From the NCBI RefSeq assembly GCF_030816915.1, contig NZ_JAUSYN010000002.1, positions 806,001 to 870,000 on the forward strand: a stretch of 64,000 nt of DNA, given 5' to 3'. The notes beneath the pieces are model-generated. The model was given only the letters and a program-made list of their open reading frames with translations, was not told the origin of the DNA and ran no database searches. Positions 1 through 7,743 of the stretch are shown here, piece after piece. Position numbers and translations under genes: made by a program. This DNA is from Streptomyces sp. B3I8 (GTDB lineage Bacteria; Actinomycetota; Actinomycetes; Streptomycetales; Streptomycetaceae). The first letter of the stretch is position 1, and the number at the start of each line of letters is the position of its first letter.

Positions 1-366
1 CGCGATGACGGCGCGGCGTCCGGCGGAGACCAGGTCCCGGGCCCAGTGCGGAGCGCTGGTGGCCTTGCTGACCACCACCGAGGCGCCCAGTTCGGCCGCG
101 GAGTCGATGATGCCTTCGAGGGTCTCGGCCACGTACGACCTGAGGCCGCCCTGGAACTGCACCTCGATGGTGGGGATGTCGGCTGCCTCGGTGTGACGGA
201 ACACGGGCGCGAGGTAGTGGTGCTGGTGCAGCAGTTCCTGCACTCGCGTGCGGGTGTGCGGCGCCACGTCACCGCGGCCGTTGACCACTTTCGACACGGT
301 AGCGACGGAGACTCCGGCCGCCTGGGCGATGTCCGCCAAAGTGGTGCGCCTGGCGTTCGGTCGCAT
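1..366 (-). CDS. LacI-family sugar-responsive regulator (partial, N-terminus only)
   Basis: The first 122 residues of a LacI/GalR repressor are visible; the rest lies beyond the window start. The N-terminus TLADIAQAAGVSVATVSKVV is the diagnostic LacI helix-turn-helix with hinge, followed by the start of the periplasmic-binding-like effector domain. It diverges from a sugar ABC operon ending in a GH3 glycosidase, the arrangement known for bxlR-bxlEFGA of Streptomyces thermoviolaceus, so it probably represses that operon in the absence of a xylo-oligosaccharide or similar ligand. The ATG at 366 begins with MRPNARRTT. The family call is certain; the ligand is inferred from context. Confidence 0.9.
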   Translation of the reverse strand, partial: MRPNARRTTLADIAQAAGVSVATVSKVVNGRGDVAPHTRTRVQELLHQHHYLAPVFRHTEAADIPTIEVQFQGGLRSYVAETLEGIIDSAAELGASVVVSKATSAPHWARDLVSAGRRAVIA

Positions 367-515
367 CGGTTCCTCTCCGCTGTACGTCTGTACGTCCACC
401 CGCGCGGTGCTCCGCCGGACGGGCCGGCGGCGAGGGTGGAACCGATCAACCGTACGGCACCCCGTCACCGGGCCGGTCCACAGAGGCCATGGCATCGTAT
501 CCCACCCTCCACCAG

Positions 516-690
516 CAGGTTTCGAAAAGTTTCGGATTTCGACAAGGCTTTCCGGAGGGTGTTTCCTGACGATAAAAACCATTTGACACAAGGGAATAAC
601 GCTACTGCACACGTCTTGACAGGGCTTCAGCCCGAAACCTAATTTGCACGCACAGAGCTTCGGGCAAGGCTGTTTCGAAAACCTTTCACC
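516..690 (+). promoter_or_regulatory. Promoter and LacI-type operators of the first sugar ABC operon
   Basis: A near-consensus promoter is visible: TTGACA at 616-621 and TAATTT at 640-645 with an 18-nt spacer. A second TTGACA lies at 583-588. Around it are CGAA/TTCG-type inverted repeats: CGAAAAGTTTCG at 523-534 and TTTCGAAA at 673-680, the latter a little downstream of the expected transcription start and so well placed to block it. BxlR of S. thermoviolaceus is reported to bind CGAA-N-TTCG-like repeats, which fits. Use by the divergent LacI protein is inferred. Confidence 0.6.
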
Positions 691-778
691 ATGACTGGCC
701 ACGGCTGGCCACGACTGGACACGACCGACCATGACTCATCGTGACTGACCATGACTCACATGACTCACGAGAAGCCGC
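688..778. repeat. Degenerate 10-11 bp repeats in the leader of the ABC operon
   Basis: About eight imperfect copies of a motif like CATGACTGGCCACG run through the untranslated leader just before the binding-protein gene. They contain many ATG and GTG triplets but no Shine-Dalgarno sequence. No function is apparent; similar short decaying repeats occur in several other intergenic regions of this window. Confidence 0.6.
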
Positions 779-803
779 TGGCTCTCGAGTGCGGAGAAAA
801 GAC

Positions 804-2111
804 ATGGCGCTCTCCCGACGTACCCTTCTCGGCCTGGCCGCCGGCGTACCGGCCTCCGCGGCCCTGGCGGCCTGCGGCTCTTCCGGACCCGGCTCCGGCA
901 AAGGGGCCACGTACTGGTACCTGAACGGCCAACCGCAGGAAGGCGTCAGGGCCGGGGCGGTGGACGCGTTCAACAAGGCCCATTCCAAGACGCAGATCAA
1001 GGACACGACCTACCAGAACGACGCGTACAAGACGAAGATCAAGACCGCCATCGGTGCCGGGAAGGCGCCCACCATCATCTGGGGCTGGGGCGGCGGGACG
1101 CTGCGCACCTACGTGGCGGCGGGGCAGGTCGAGGACCTCACGTCGTGGTTCGACTCCCACTCCGACATCAAGAAGCGGCTGTTCCCCTCCTCGTTCGGCG
1201 CGGCGACCGTCGACGGCAAGATCTACGCGATGCCGTGCGAAACGGTGCAGCCGATCATCCTCTACTACAACAGGAGGGTCTTCGAGAGGATCGGCGCGGA
1301 ACCGCCGAAGTCGTGGGACGACATCATGGCGCTGGTCCCCAGGTTCAACGCGAAGGGCATAGCGCCGTTCTCCCTCGGCGGTCAGTCCCGCTGGACGAAC
1401 ATGATGTGGCTGGAGTTCCTGTTCGACCGCATCGGCGGTGCGCAGCTGTTCCAGTCGATCGCCGAGGGCGAGAAGAACGCCTGGTCCCAGCCGGACGCCA
1501 TCGACGCGCTGACCAAGGTGCAGGACCTGGCCAAGGCGCACGGGTTCGTCAAGGGCTTCTCGTCGATCACCGCGGACTCCAACGCCGACCAGGCGCTGCT
1601 GTACACGGACAGGGCCGCGATGATGCTGCACGGCGCCTGGTCGTACGGCATCCAGAAGAACGACGGCAAGAAATTCGTCTCCAGTGGCGCGCTGGGTTAC
1701 ATGACCTTCCCGCCGGTGGAGGGTGGCAAGGGCGATCCGAGCGACACGGTCGGCAACCCCGCGCAGTACCTGTCGATCTCCTCGAAGGCGAGTGCCGAGC
1801 AGAAGAAGGTGGCCAGGGACTTCTTCGCCACGGGTGTCCTGCAGGACGAGGAGGTGAAGAAGTGGATCGACAACGGGTCGGTGCCGATCCGGCTGGGCAC
1901 GGAGAAACTGCTGGCCGCCTCGGACAGTGCCGACTTCCTGAAGTTCACCTATGACATCGCCAGCAAGGCGAAGGTGTTCGGGCAGTCCTGGGACCAGGCG
2001 CTGAGTCCGACGGCCGCCGAGACCCTGCTGGACAACATCGTGAAGTTGTTCCAGCTGTCGATCTCGCCGAAGCAGTTCGCCGACAACCTCAACGCGGTCA
2101 CCGGCAAATGA
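804..2111 (+). CDS. Sugar ABC transporter substrate-binding lipoprotein (BxlE-like)
   Basis: 435-residue extracytoplasmic solute-binding protein (SBP family 1). The N-terminus has a twin-arginine motif (SRRTLLGL) followed by a hydrophobic stretch and the lipobox LAAC, so it should be exported by Tat and lipid-anchored at the cysteine. The start is ATG 804 with GGAG upstream; an in-frame ATG at 741 would add an unlikely 21 residues before the signal. It overlaps the next gene by ATGA (2108-2111), showing translational coupling to two permeases and a GH3 enzyme. By analogy with bxlE it would bind xylo-oligosaccharides; the sugar is inferred from operon layout only. Confidence 0.9.
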   Translation: MALSRRTLLGLAAGVPASAALAACGSSGPGSGKGATYWYLNGQPQEGVRAGAVDAFNKAHSKTQIKDTTYQNDAYKTKIKTAIGAGKAPTIIWGWGGGTLRTYVAAGQVEDLTSWFDSHSDIKKRLFPSSFGAATVDGKIYAMPCETVQPIILYYNRRVFERIGAEPPKSWDDIMALVPRFNAKGIAPFSLGGQSRWTNMMWLEFLFDRIGGAQLFQSIAEGEKNAWSQPDAIDALTKVQDLAKAHGFVKGFSSITADSNADQALLYTDRAAMMLHGAWSYGIQKNDGKKFVSSGALGYMTFPPVEGGKGDPSDTVGNPAQYLSISSKASAEQKKVARDFFATGVLQDEEVKKWIDNGSVPIRLGTEKLLAASDSADFLKFTYDIASKAKVFGQSWDQALSPTAAETLLDNIVKLFQLSISPKQFADNLNAVTGK

Positions 2112-3013
2112 GCGCGGTCAGCCATCGTCCTCCGCCGCGCCGTCAGCAGCGCGATGTCCTGCCGTGGCTGGTGGCTCCGGCACTGTTGATCTTCGTCGGA
2201 TTCGCCGTGATCCCGCTTTTCGGGGTCTTCGCGCTGAGCTTCACCACGTGGGACGGGATCGGCGCCATCCACCCTTCGGGACTGACCAGTTGGCGTGCGG
2301 TGCTCACCCATCCGGGGCTGCCGCACGCGCTCTGGGTGACGTTCCTGGTGATGGCCGTGTCCTGGGCGTTCCAGACGCCGGCGAGCATCCTGATCGGTGT
2401 CTTCCTGGCGGGCGACCAGCGTTACCGAGCGGTGCTGGGCGTGGTGTACTTCGTGCCCCTGATGCTCAGCTCCGCGGCGATCGCGATCGCCTACAAGGCG
2501 CTGTTGAACCCGAACTTCGGCCTCGGTGCCGGGCTGGGCATCGATCTGCTGAGCCAGGACTGGCTGGGACGGCCGGGGTTGGCGTTCGGGGTGGTCGTCT
2601 TCGTCGTGTCGTGGCAGTTCGTCCCGTTCCATTCCCTGATCTACCAGGGGGGTGTGCAGCAGATCCCGAAGTCACTGTACGAGGCGGCGCAGTTGGACGG
2701 GGCGGGACGGGTCCGGCAGTTCTTCAGCATCACGTTGCCCCAGCTGAAGTACACGATCATCACCTCGTCGACGCTGATGGTGGTCGGGTCGCTGACCTTC
2801 TTCGACCTCATCTTCATCCTCACGGAGGGCGGCCCCGGCGATGCCACCCGGGTTCTGGCACTGGACATGTACAAGCGGGGGTTCCAGGCCAGCCTGATGG
2901 GCCCGGCCAGCGTCATCGCGGTCATCCTGGTCCTGGTGGGTCTGGCGCTGGCCCTGCTGCTGCGCCGGCTCGGCGGCCGGGACGCCGGGGCGAGCCAACT
3001 CGAGGGAGTCTGA
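2108..3013 (+). CDS. Sugar ABC transporter permease, MalF type (BxlF-like)
   Basis: 301-residue integral membrane protein with about six hydrophobic segments and the EAA loop characteristic of carbohydrate ABC permeases (YEAAQLDGAGRVRQFFSITLPQL, roughly residues 195-217), which contacts the ATPase. It overlaps the binding-protein gene by 4 nt and is followed after 1 nt by the second permease. No ATPase gene is in the operon; streptomycete sugar importers of this type usually share the multitask ATPase MsiK encoded elsewhere. Confidence 0.92.
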   Translation: MSAVSHRPPPRRQQRDVLPWLVAPALLIFVGFAVIPLFGVFALSFTTWDGIGAIHPSGLTSWRAVLTHPGLPHALWVTFLVMAVSWAFQTPASILIGVFLAGDQRYRAVLGVVYFVPLMLSSAAIAIAYKALLNPNFGLGAGLGIDLLSQDWLGRPGLAFGVVVFVVSWQFVPFHSLIYQGGVQQIPKSLYEAAQLDGAGRVRQFFSITLPQLKYTIITSSTLMVVGSLTFFDLIFILTEGGPGDATRVLALDMYKRGFQASLMGPASVIAVILVLVGLALALLLRRLGGRDAGASQLEGV

Positions 3014-3014
3014 C

Positions 3015-3911
3015 GTGACCACCACGCTGCCCGGGCAGCGCCGCCCGCAGAAGTCCGCTCCCCGCGAGCGGCGCCCCGTCTCCTCCCGGCCGCGCCGTCG
3101 GCGCAACTGGTTCGGCGGGCTGGCCGGATGGCTCTGGCTGGTCGTCGTCGCCGTGCCCCTGTACTGGTCCTTCATCACCAGTTTCAAGGAGCAGAGCAAC
3201 TATTACGCGAGCAATCCGCTGGTGCCCTCGGGGGATCCGACCCTGGACAACTACCGGCTGGTCATCGAGTCGGACTTCCTCAGCTATTTCCTGAACAGCG
3301 TCGTGGTCACCGTCGGTGCCGTGGTGCCCGCGGTGGTGGTGTCCTTCATGGCCGCCTACGCGATCGTGCGCGGGTGGCGCATGCGGTTCCTGCGGGCGGT
3401 CAACGGACTCTTCCTCATGGGCCTGGCGATTCCGCTGCAGGCGACGGTGATCCCGATCTATCTGATCATCATCAAGATGCACCTGTACGACAACCTGCTG
3501 GCGCTGATCCTTCCGTCGATCGCCTTCGCCATCCCGTTGTCCGTGCTGGTGCTCGCCAACTTCATCCGTGACGTGCCCAAGGAACTGTTCGACTCGATGC
3601 GGGTCGACGGTGCCACCGAGTGGACGACCCTGTGGCGGCTGGCGGCGCCGCTGACCCGGCCGGCGATCGTCACCGTGTCCATCTTCAACGCGCTGACGAT
3701 CTGGAACGGGTTTCTGCTGCCGCTGATCCTCACCCAGAGCCCGGAGCGCCGGACGCTGCCACTCGCGCTGTGGACCTTCCAGGGCCAGTACGGGGTCAAC
3801 GTTCCGGCCGTTCTCGCCGCCGTCGTCCTCACCACACTGCCCGTACTGATCCTCTACGTGTTCGGCCGCCGCCAGTTGCTGAGCGGTCTGACGGCCGGAT
3901 TCAGTCGTTGA
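3015..3911 (+). CDS. Sugar ABC transporter permease, MalG type (BxlG-like)
   Basis: 298-residue membrane protein of the MalG type with a GTG start at 3015, one base after the previous stop. It has a basic cytoplasmic N-terminus, six predicted membrane spans and an EAA loop (DSMRVDGATEWTTLWRLAAP). The C-terminal SGLTAG motif is typical of the family. It forms the heterodimeric channel with the upstream permease for the sugar delivered by the lipoprotein. Confidence 0.92.
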   Translation: MTTTLPGQRRPQKSAPRERRPVSSRPRRRRNWFGGLAGWLWLVVVAVPLYWSFITSFKEQSNYYASNPLVPSGDPTLDNYRLVIESDFLSYFLNSVVVTVGAVVPAVVVSFMAAYAIVRGWRMRFLRAVNGLFLMGLAIPLQATVIPIYLIIIKMHLYDNLLALILPSIAFAIPLSVLVLANFIRDVPKELFDSMRVDGATEWTTLWRLAAPLTRPAIVTVSIFNALTIWNGFLLPLILTQSPERRTLPLALWTFQGQYGVNVPAVLAAVVLTTLPVLILYVFGRRQLLSGLTAGFSR

Positions 3912-4040
3912 CCCGTCATGTGCCCGGCGTCGACCCGTCACGTGCCGTCCGTCGACCCGTCGCACCGTCCGCCGAACCGGCCAGCCCCGTAGCACCCCGT
4001 AGCGACCCGTCGTTGCCCCGTCAATGCCCCGTCGTGCCCG
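3909..4040. repeat. Degenerate GACCCGTC repeats before the GH3 gene
   Basis: The 160-nt gap between the permease and the glycosidase is filled with imperfect copies of GACCCGTCA/G spaced 10-24 nt apart. No hairpin or promoter is obvious. The last part, ending GGAGG at 4066-4070, supplies the ribosome-binding site of the next gene. Confidence 0.55.
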
Positions 4041-4073
4041 CGTCCGCCGAGGGTCGACGGGCGTGGGAGGAAA

Positions 4074-6455
4074 GTGAACGCCGACATGGCTGTGCAGAAC
4101 ACCCCCGACCTCTCCCTCTGGAACGATCCCGCCGTCCCCATAGCCGCGAGGGTCGACGCCCTGATCGGGGCCATGACGCTCGAGGAGAAGATCGCCCAGC
4201 TCTACGGAGTGTGGGTGGGCGCCTCCGACCAGGGCGGTGAGGTGGCTCCCCATCAGCACGACATGGAGGAGCCCGTCGATCTCGACGCGCTGCTGCCCAC
4301 CGGCCTGGGCCAGTTGACCCGGCCGTTCGGCACGCTTCCGGTCGATCCCGCGCTGGGCGCGCTGTCCCTCGCCCGCACCCAGGCCCGTATCGCCGCGACG
4401 AACCGTTTCGGCATCCCGGCGCTCGCCCACGACGAGTGCCTGGCGGGCTTCGCCGCCTGGGGGGCGACGGCCTACCCGGTCCCGCTGTCGTGGGGTGCCG
4501 CCTTCGATCCGGACACGGTGCGGCGGATGGCCGCCGCCATCGGCCGCGACATGGCCGCCGTCGGCGTCCACCAGGGGCTGGCGCCCGTCCTGGACGTGGT
4601 GCGCGACGCCCGCTGGGGCCGGGTGGAGGAGACCATCGGCGAGGACCCCTACCTCGTCGGCACCGTCGCCACCGCCTACGTCCAGGGCCTTCAGTCCGCG
4701 GGCGTCGTCGCCACCCTCAAGCACTTCGTCGGCTACTCCGCCTCCCGCGCCGGACGCAACCTCGCCCCGTCCTCCGTGGGGCCGCGGGAGCGCGCCGACG
4801 TGCTGCTGCCGCCGTTCGAGATGGCGGTCCGTGAGGGCGGCGTCCGGTCGGTGATGAACGCCTACACCGACACCGACGGCCTCCCCTCCGCCGCCGACGA
4901 GGAGTTGCTCACCGGGCTGTTGCGGGACACCTGGGGCTTCGACGGCACCGTCGTCGCCGACTACTTCGCCATCGCCTTCCTGAAGACCCTGCACGGGGTC
5001 GCGGGCGACTGGGCGGAGGCCGCCGGCGCGGCGCTGCGGGCCGGCGTCGACGTCGAACTGCCCACCGTCAAGACGTACGGCGCGCCCCTGGTGGAGGCCG
5101 TGACCGACGGCCGGGTGCCGGAGGCGTTGGTCGACCGTGCCGTGCGCCGGGTCCTCGCCCAGAAGGCGGTGCTCGGTCTGCTCGACCCGGACTGGGACCC
5201 CGTTCCGGCGGCGCTCGACGGGGTGGACGCGGACGATCCCGCCGCGCTGCGCGGGCGGATCGACCTGGACGGTCCGCAGAACCGCGCGCTGGCCCGGACG
5301 CTCGCCGAGAAGGCGGTCGTACTGTTGAGCAACGACGGCACCCTGCCGCTGGAACGGCCGCGCCGGATCGCCCTGGTCGGTCCCAACGCCGACGAGCCCG
5401 TCGCCGTGCTGGGCTGCTACTCCTTCCCCCAGCACATCGGCGTCCGCCACCCCGGAACCCCGCTCGGCATCGAACTGCCCACGCTGCGCGACACGCTGGC
5501 CGCCGAGTTCCCCGACACCGAGATCACCGTCGTCCGCGGCACCGGTATCGACGACGGGGATCTCTCCGGCGTCCCCGAGGCCGTGCGGGCGGCGCGGGAG
5601 GCCGACGTCGCGCTGGTGGTGCTCGGTGACCGGGCCGGGCTGTTCGGGCGGGGCACCAGCGGTGAGGGGTGCGACGTGGGGACGCTGGCCCTGCCCGGCG
5701 CGCAGCAGCAGTTGCTCGACGCGCTGCTCGACGGGGAGACGCCGGTGGTCACGGTGCTCCTCGCGGGGCGGCCGTACGCCCTCGGCCGTGCCGTGGCGGA
5801 GTCCGCCGCGATCGTGCAGTCCTTCTTCCCGGGCGAGGAGGGCACGCACGCGATCGCCGGGGTGCTCAGCGGCCGCGTCAATCCCTCCGGACGTCTCCCG
5901 GTCGGTGTGCCGCGCGATCCGGGCTCGCAGCCGTCGACGTACCTGGGGGCGCGGCTCGCCCACGTCAGCGGGGTGTCCAGCATCGACCCGACGCCGGCGT
6001 TCGCGTTCGGCCACGGGCTGTCCTACACACGGTTCGACTGGACGGACCTGGCGGTGGAGGTCCGACAGGCGCCCACGGACGGTGAGTTCGCCCTCGCCTT
6101 CACCGTGCGCAACGCGGGCGGGCGTGCGGGGACCGAGGTGGTCCAGCTCTATCTGCACGACCCGGTCGCCTCCGTGGTCCAGCCGGTGCAGCGCCTCATC
6201 GCCTACGCGCGCGTCGGCCTGGAGCCGGGCGAGGCCCGGCGGGTCCGGGTCACGGTCCCGGCGGACCTGGCCTCCTTCACCGGGCGCGACGGGCGGCGCG
6301 TGGTGGAACCGGGCGCGCTGGAGCTGCGGTTGGCCGCGTCCAGCGCGGATCCGCGGCTGACGGCCGAGGTGACGCTGACCGGGGCCGCCCGCCACGTGGA
6401 CCACACGCGGCGCCTGCACTCCACGGTCGTACAGGAGCCGGTCACCCGGGCCTGA
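4074..6455 (+). CDS. GH3 beta-xylosidase/beta-glucosidase (BxlA-like)
   Basis: 793-residue family 3 glycoside hydrolase. Visible landmarks are the (beta/alpha)8 domain with the KHF motif (216-218), the nucleophile Asp296 in VVADYFAI, the second domain with the probable acid/base Glu531 in SGEGCD, and a C-terminal fibronectin-III-like domain (about 650-790). There is no signal peptide, so it should act in the cytoplasm on imported oligosaccharides, releasing xylose or glucose, as BxlA does. The GTG at 4074 lies only 3 nt after GGAGG; ATG 4086 is an alternative start. Xylosidase activity is favoured by operon layout, not proven by sequence. Confidence 0.9.
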   Translation: MNADMAVQNTPDLSLWNDPAVPIAARVDALIGAMTLEEKIAQLYGVWVGASDQGGEVAPHQHDMEEPVDLDALLPTGLGQLTRPFGTLPVDPALGALSLARTQARIAATNRFGIPALAHDECLAGFAAWGATAYPVPLSWGAAFDPDTVRRMAAAIGRDMAAVGVHQGLAPVLDVVRDARWGRVEETIGEDPYLVGTVATAYVQGLQSAGVVATLKHFVGYSASRAGRNLAPSSVGPRERADVLLPPFEMAVREGGVRSVMNAYTDTDGLPSAADEELLTGLLRDTWGFDGTVVADYFAIAFLKTLHGVAGDWAEAAGAALRAGVDVELPTVKTYGAPLVEAVTDGRVPEALVDRAVRRVLAQKAVLGLLDPDWDPVPAALDGVDADDPAALRGRIDLDGPQNRALARTLAEKAVVLLSNDGTLPLERPRRIALVGPNADEPVAVLGCYSFPQHIGVRHPGTPLGIELPTLRDTLAAEFPDTEITVVRGTGIDDGDLSGVPEAVRAAREADVALVVLGDRAGLFGRGTSGEGCDVGTLALPGAQQQLLDALLDGETPVVTVLLAGRPYALGRAVAESAAIVQSFFPGEEGTHAIAGVLSGRVNPSGRLPVGVPRDPGSQPSTYLGARLAHVSGVSSIDPTPAFAFGHGLSYTRFDWTDLAVEVRQAPTDGEFALAFTVRNAGGRAGTEVVQLYLHDPVASVVQPVQRLIAYARVGLEPGEARRVRVTVPADLASFTGRDGRRVVEPGALELRLAASSADPRLTAEVTLTGAARHVDHTRRLHSTVVQEPVTRA

Positions 6456-6467
6456 CACGGGACGGAC

Positions 6468-6497
6468 GCGGGCGGGGCACGGACGGTCCCCGCCCGC
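6468..6497. terminator. Bidirectional hairpin between convergent genes
   Basis: GCGGGCGGGG (6468-6477) pairs perfectly with CCCCGCCCGC (6488-6497) over a 10-nt loop. It lies between the GH3 stop and the stop of the convergent FAH-family gene, so it can end both transcripts. Confidence 0.7.
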
Positions 6498-7685
6498 TCA
6501 GAGCAGGCCGCGCCGGGCGAGGTTGCGCATCAGCGCGCCCGCCCCGAACGTCCACGGCGCGGCCTGCTCGCTGGTGACGACGGTGTTGACCAGGGCGCCG
6601 AGCCTCGGACTGGAGATCCGTACGAGGTCGCCGTACTCGTGGGTGAAGCCGGCACCGGGCGCGTGCCGGTCCTCGGTGGGCGCGAACAGGGTTCCGGTGA
6701 ACAGCACGAAGCCGTCCGGGTACTGGTGGTGCGGGCCGAGCGTGGCGGCCACCAGATCGCTCACGTCGCGGCTGATCTCGCGCAGGGAGCTGCTGCCGTG
6801 CAGGACGTAGCCGTCCGTGCCGTCGATCCGCAGGTCGACGTCGAGATGGCGGACGGTGTCGAGGCCGAAGCCGTCGTCGAGCAGGCGGACGAACGGGCCG
6901 ATGGCGCAGGAGGCGTTGTTGTCCTTCGCGCGGGACAGCAGCAGGGCGCTGCGTCCTTCGATGTCGCGGAGGTTGACGTCGTTGCCGAGGGTCGCGCCGC
7001 GGACCCGGCCGTGCGAGTCGACGACGAGGACGACCTCGGGTTCGGGGTTGTTCCACACCGAGGCGCCGAGCACTCCGATGTCGGCGCCGGTGCCCACCGC
7101 GGACAGGACGGGCGCCTTGGTGAAGATCTCCGGGTCCGGCCCGATGCCGACCTCCAGGTACTGCGACCACAGTCCTTCGGCGACGAGTGCCTCCTTGGCC
7201 CGCTCCGCCTCCGGTGATCCGGGACGGATGCCGTCGAGCGCGCCGCCGACCACCCGGGCGACGCGCTCCCGTACGCGTGCGGCCTGTGCCGGGTCGCCGC
7301 CGGTGCGTTCCTCGATGACGCGTTCCAGCAGGCTGCGGGCGAAGGTGACGCCCGCGGCCTTGATCACCTGGAGGTCGACGGGGGCGAGGAGGTGGGGGAC
7401 GTCGGGGCGGTCGGCCGGCGCGGCGAGCAGGGCGTCCAGGCGCCAGGCGCGTGCGCCGTCGGCCTGCCGGACGAGCGTCGCGGCGTCGTCGCGTTCCATG
7501 AGGTCGGCGACGGTCGGGGCGAGGGCCGTCAGGTCGACGACGTGCTCGCCCCGGACCGCGGCCACGCACGGTCCGCCGCTCTCCGGGTCGTGCACGCGGG
7601 CGACGAGGGCGGCCCGGTCGGCGTCCTCGGGCAGGACGGATCCGGGATCGAGGCGCGGACGGGGGCGTGCTGCTGCCGGTTCCAC
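6498..7685 (-). CDS. FAH-superfamily sugar-acid dehydratase/hydrolase (XylX/GguC-like)
   Basis: 395-residue fumarylacetoacetate-hydrolase-fold protein. The C-terminal FAH domain (about 120-390) contains the metal-site region EVGIGPDPEIFTKAPVL and the stretch GNDVNLRDIEGRSALLL. GTG 7685 is chosen because AGGAG precedes it by about 7 nt; upstream in-frame codons run into the preceding gene. In the oxidative pentose route of Caulobacter, XylX of this superfamily dehydrates 2-keto-3-deoxyxylonate after the IlvD/Edd enzyme XylD. Here it lies 58 nt downstream of an IlvD/Edd gene on the same strand, so a consecutive step in aldonic-acid breakdown is likely. The exact substrate cannot be read from sequence. 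Confidence 0.8.
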   Translation of the reverse strand: MEPAAARPRPRLDPGSVLPEDADRAALVARVHDPESGGPCVAAVRGEHVVDLTALAPTVADLMERDDAATLVRQADGARAWRLDALLAAPADRPDVPHLLAPVDLQVIKAAGVTFARSLLERVIEERTGGDPAQAARVRERVARVVGGALDGIRPGSPEAERAKEALVAEGLWSQYLEVGIGPDPEIFTKAPVLSAVGTGADIGVLGASVWNNPEPEVVLVVDSHGRVRGATLGNDVNLRDIEGRSALLLSRAKDNNASCAIGPFVRLLDDGFGLDTVRHLDVDLRIDGTDGYVLHGSSSLREISRDVSDLVAATLGPHHQYPDGFVLFTGTLFAPTEDRHAPGAGFTHEYGDLVRISSPRLGALVNTVVTSEQAAPWTFGAGALMRNLARRGLL

Positions 7686-7743
7686 GATCGGTGCTCTCCT
7701 GAGTTCTGTGGGAGGGTGCGGTCGCCCAAGGGCCCAAGGGTGT

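Noticed and set aside
2922..6458. 1178-residue open frame on the minus strand opposite the GH3 operon
   Set aside because: It is antisense to clearly recognised permease and GH3 genes, Arg/His/Gly-rich, with no domain pattern; a by-product of high third-position GC.
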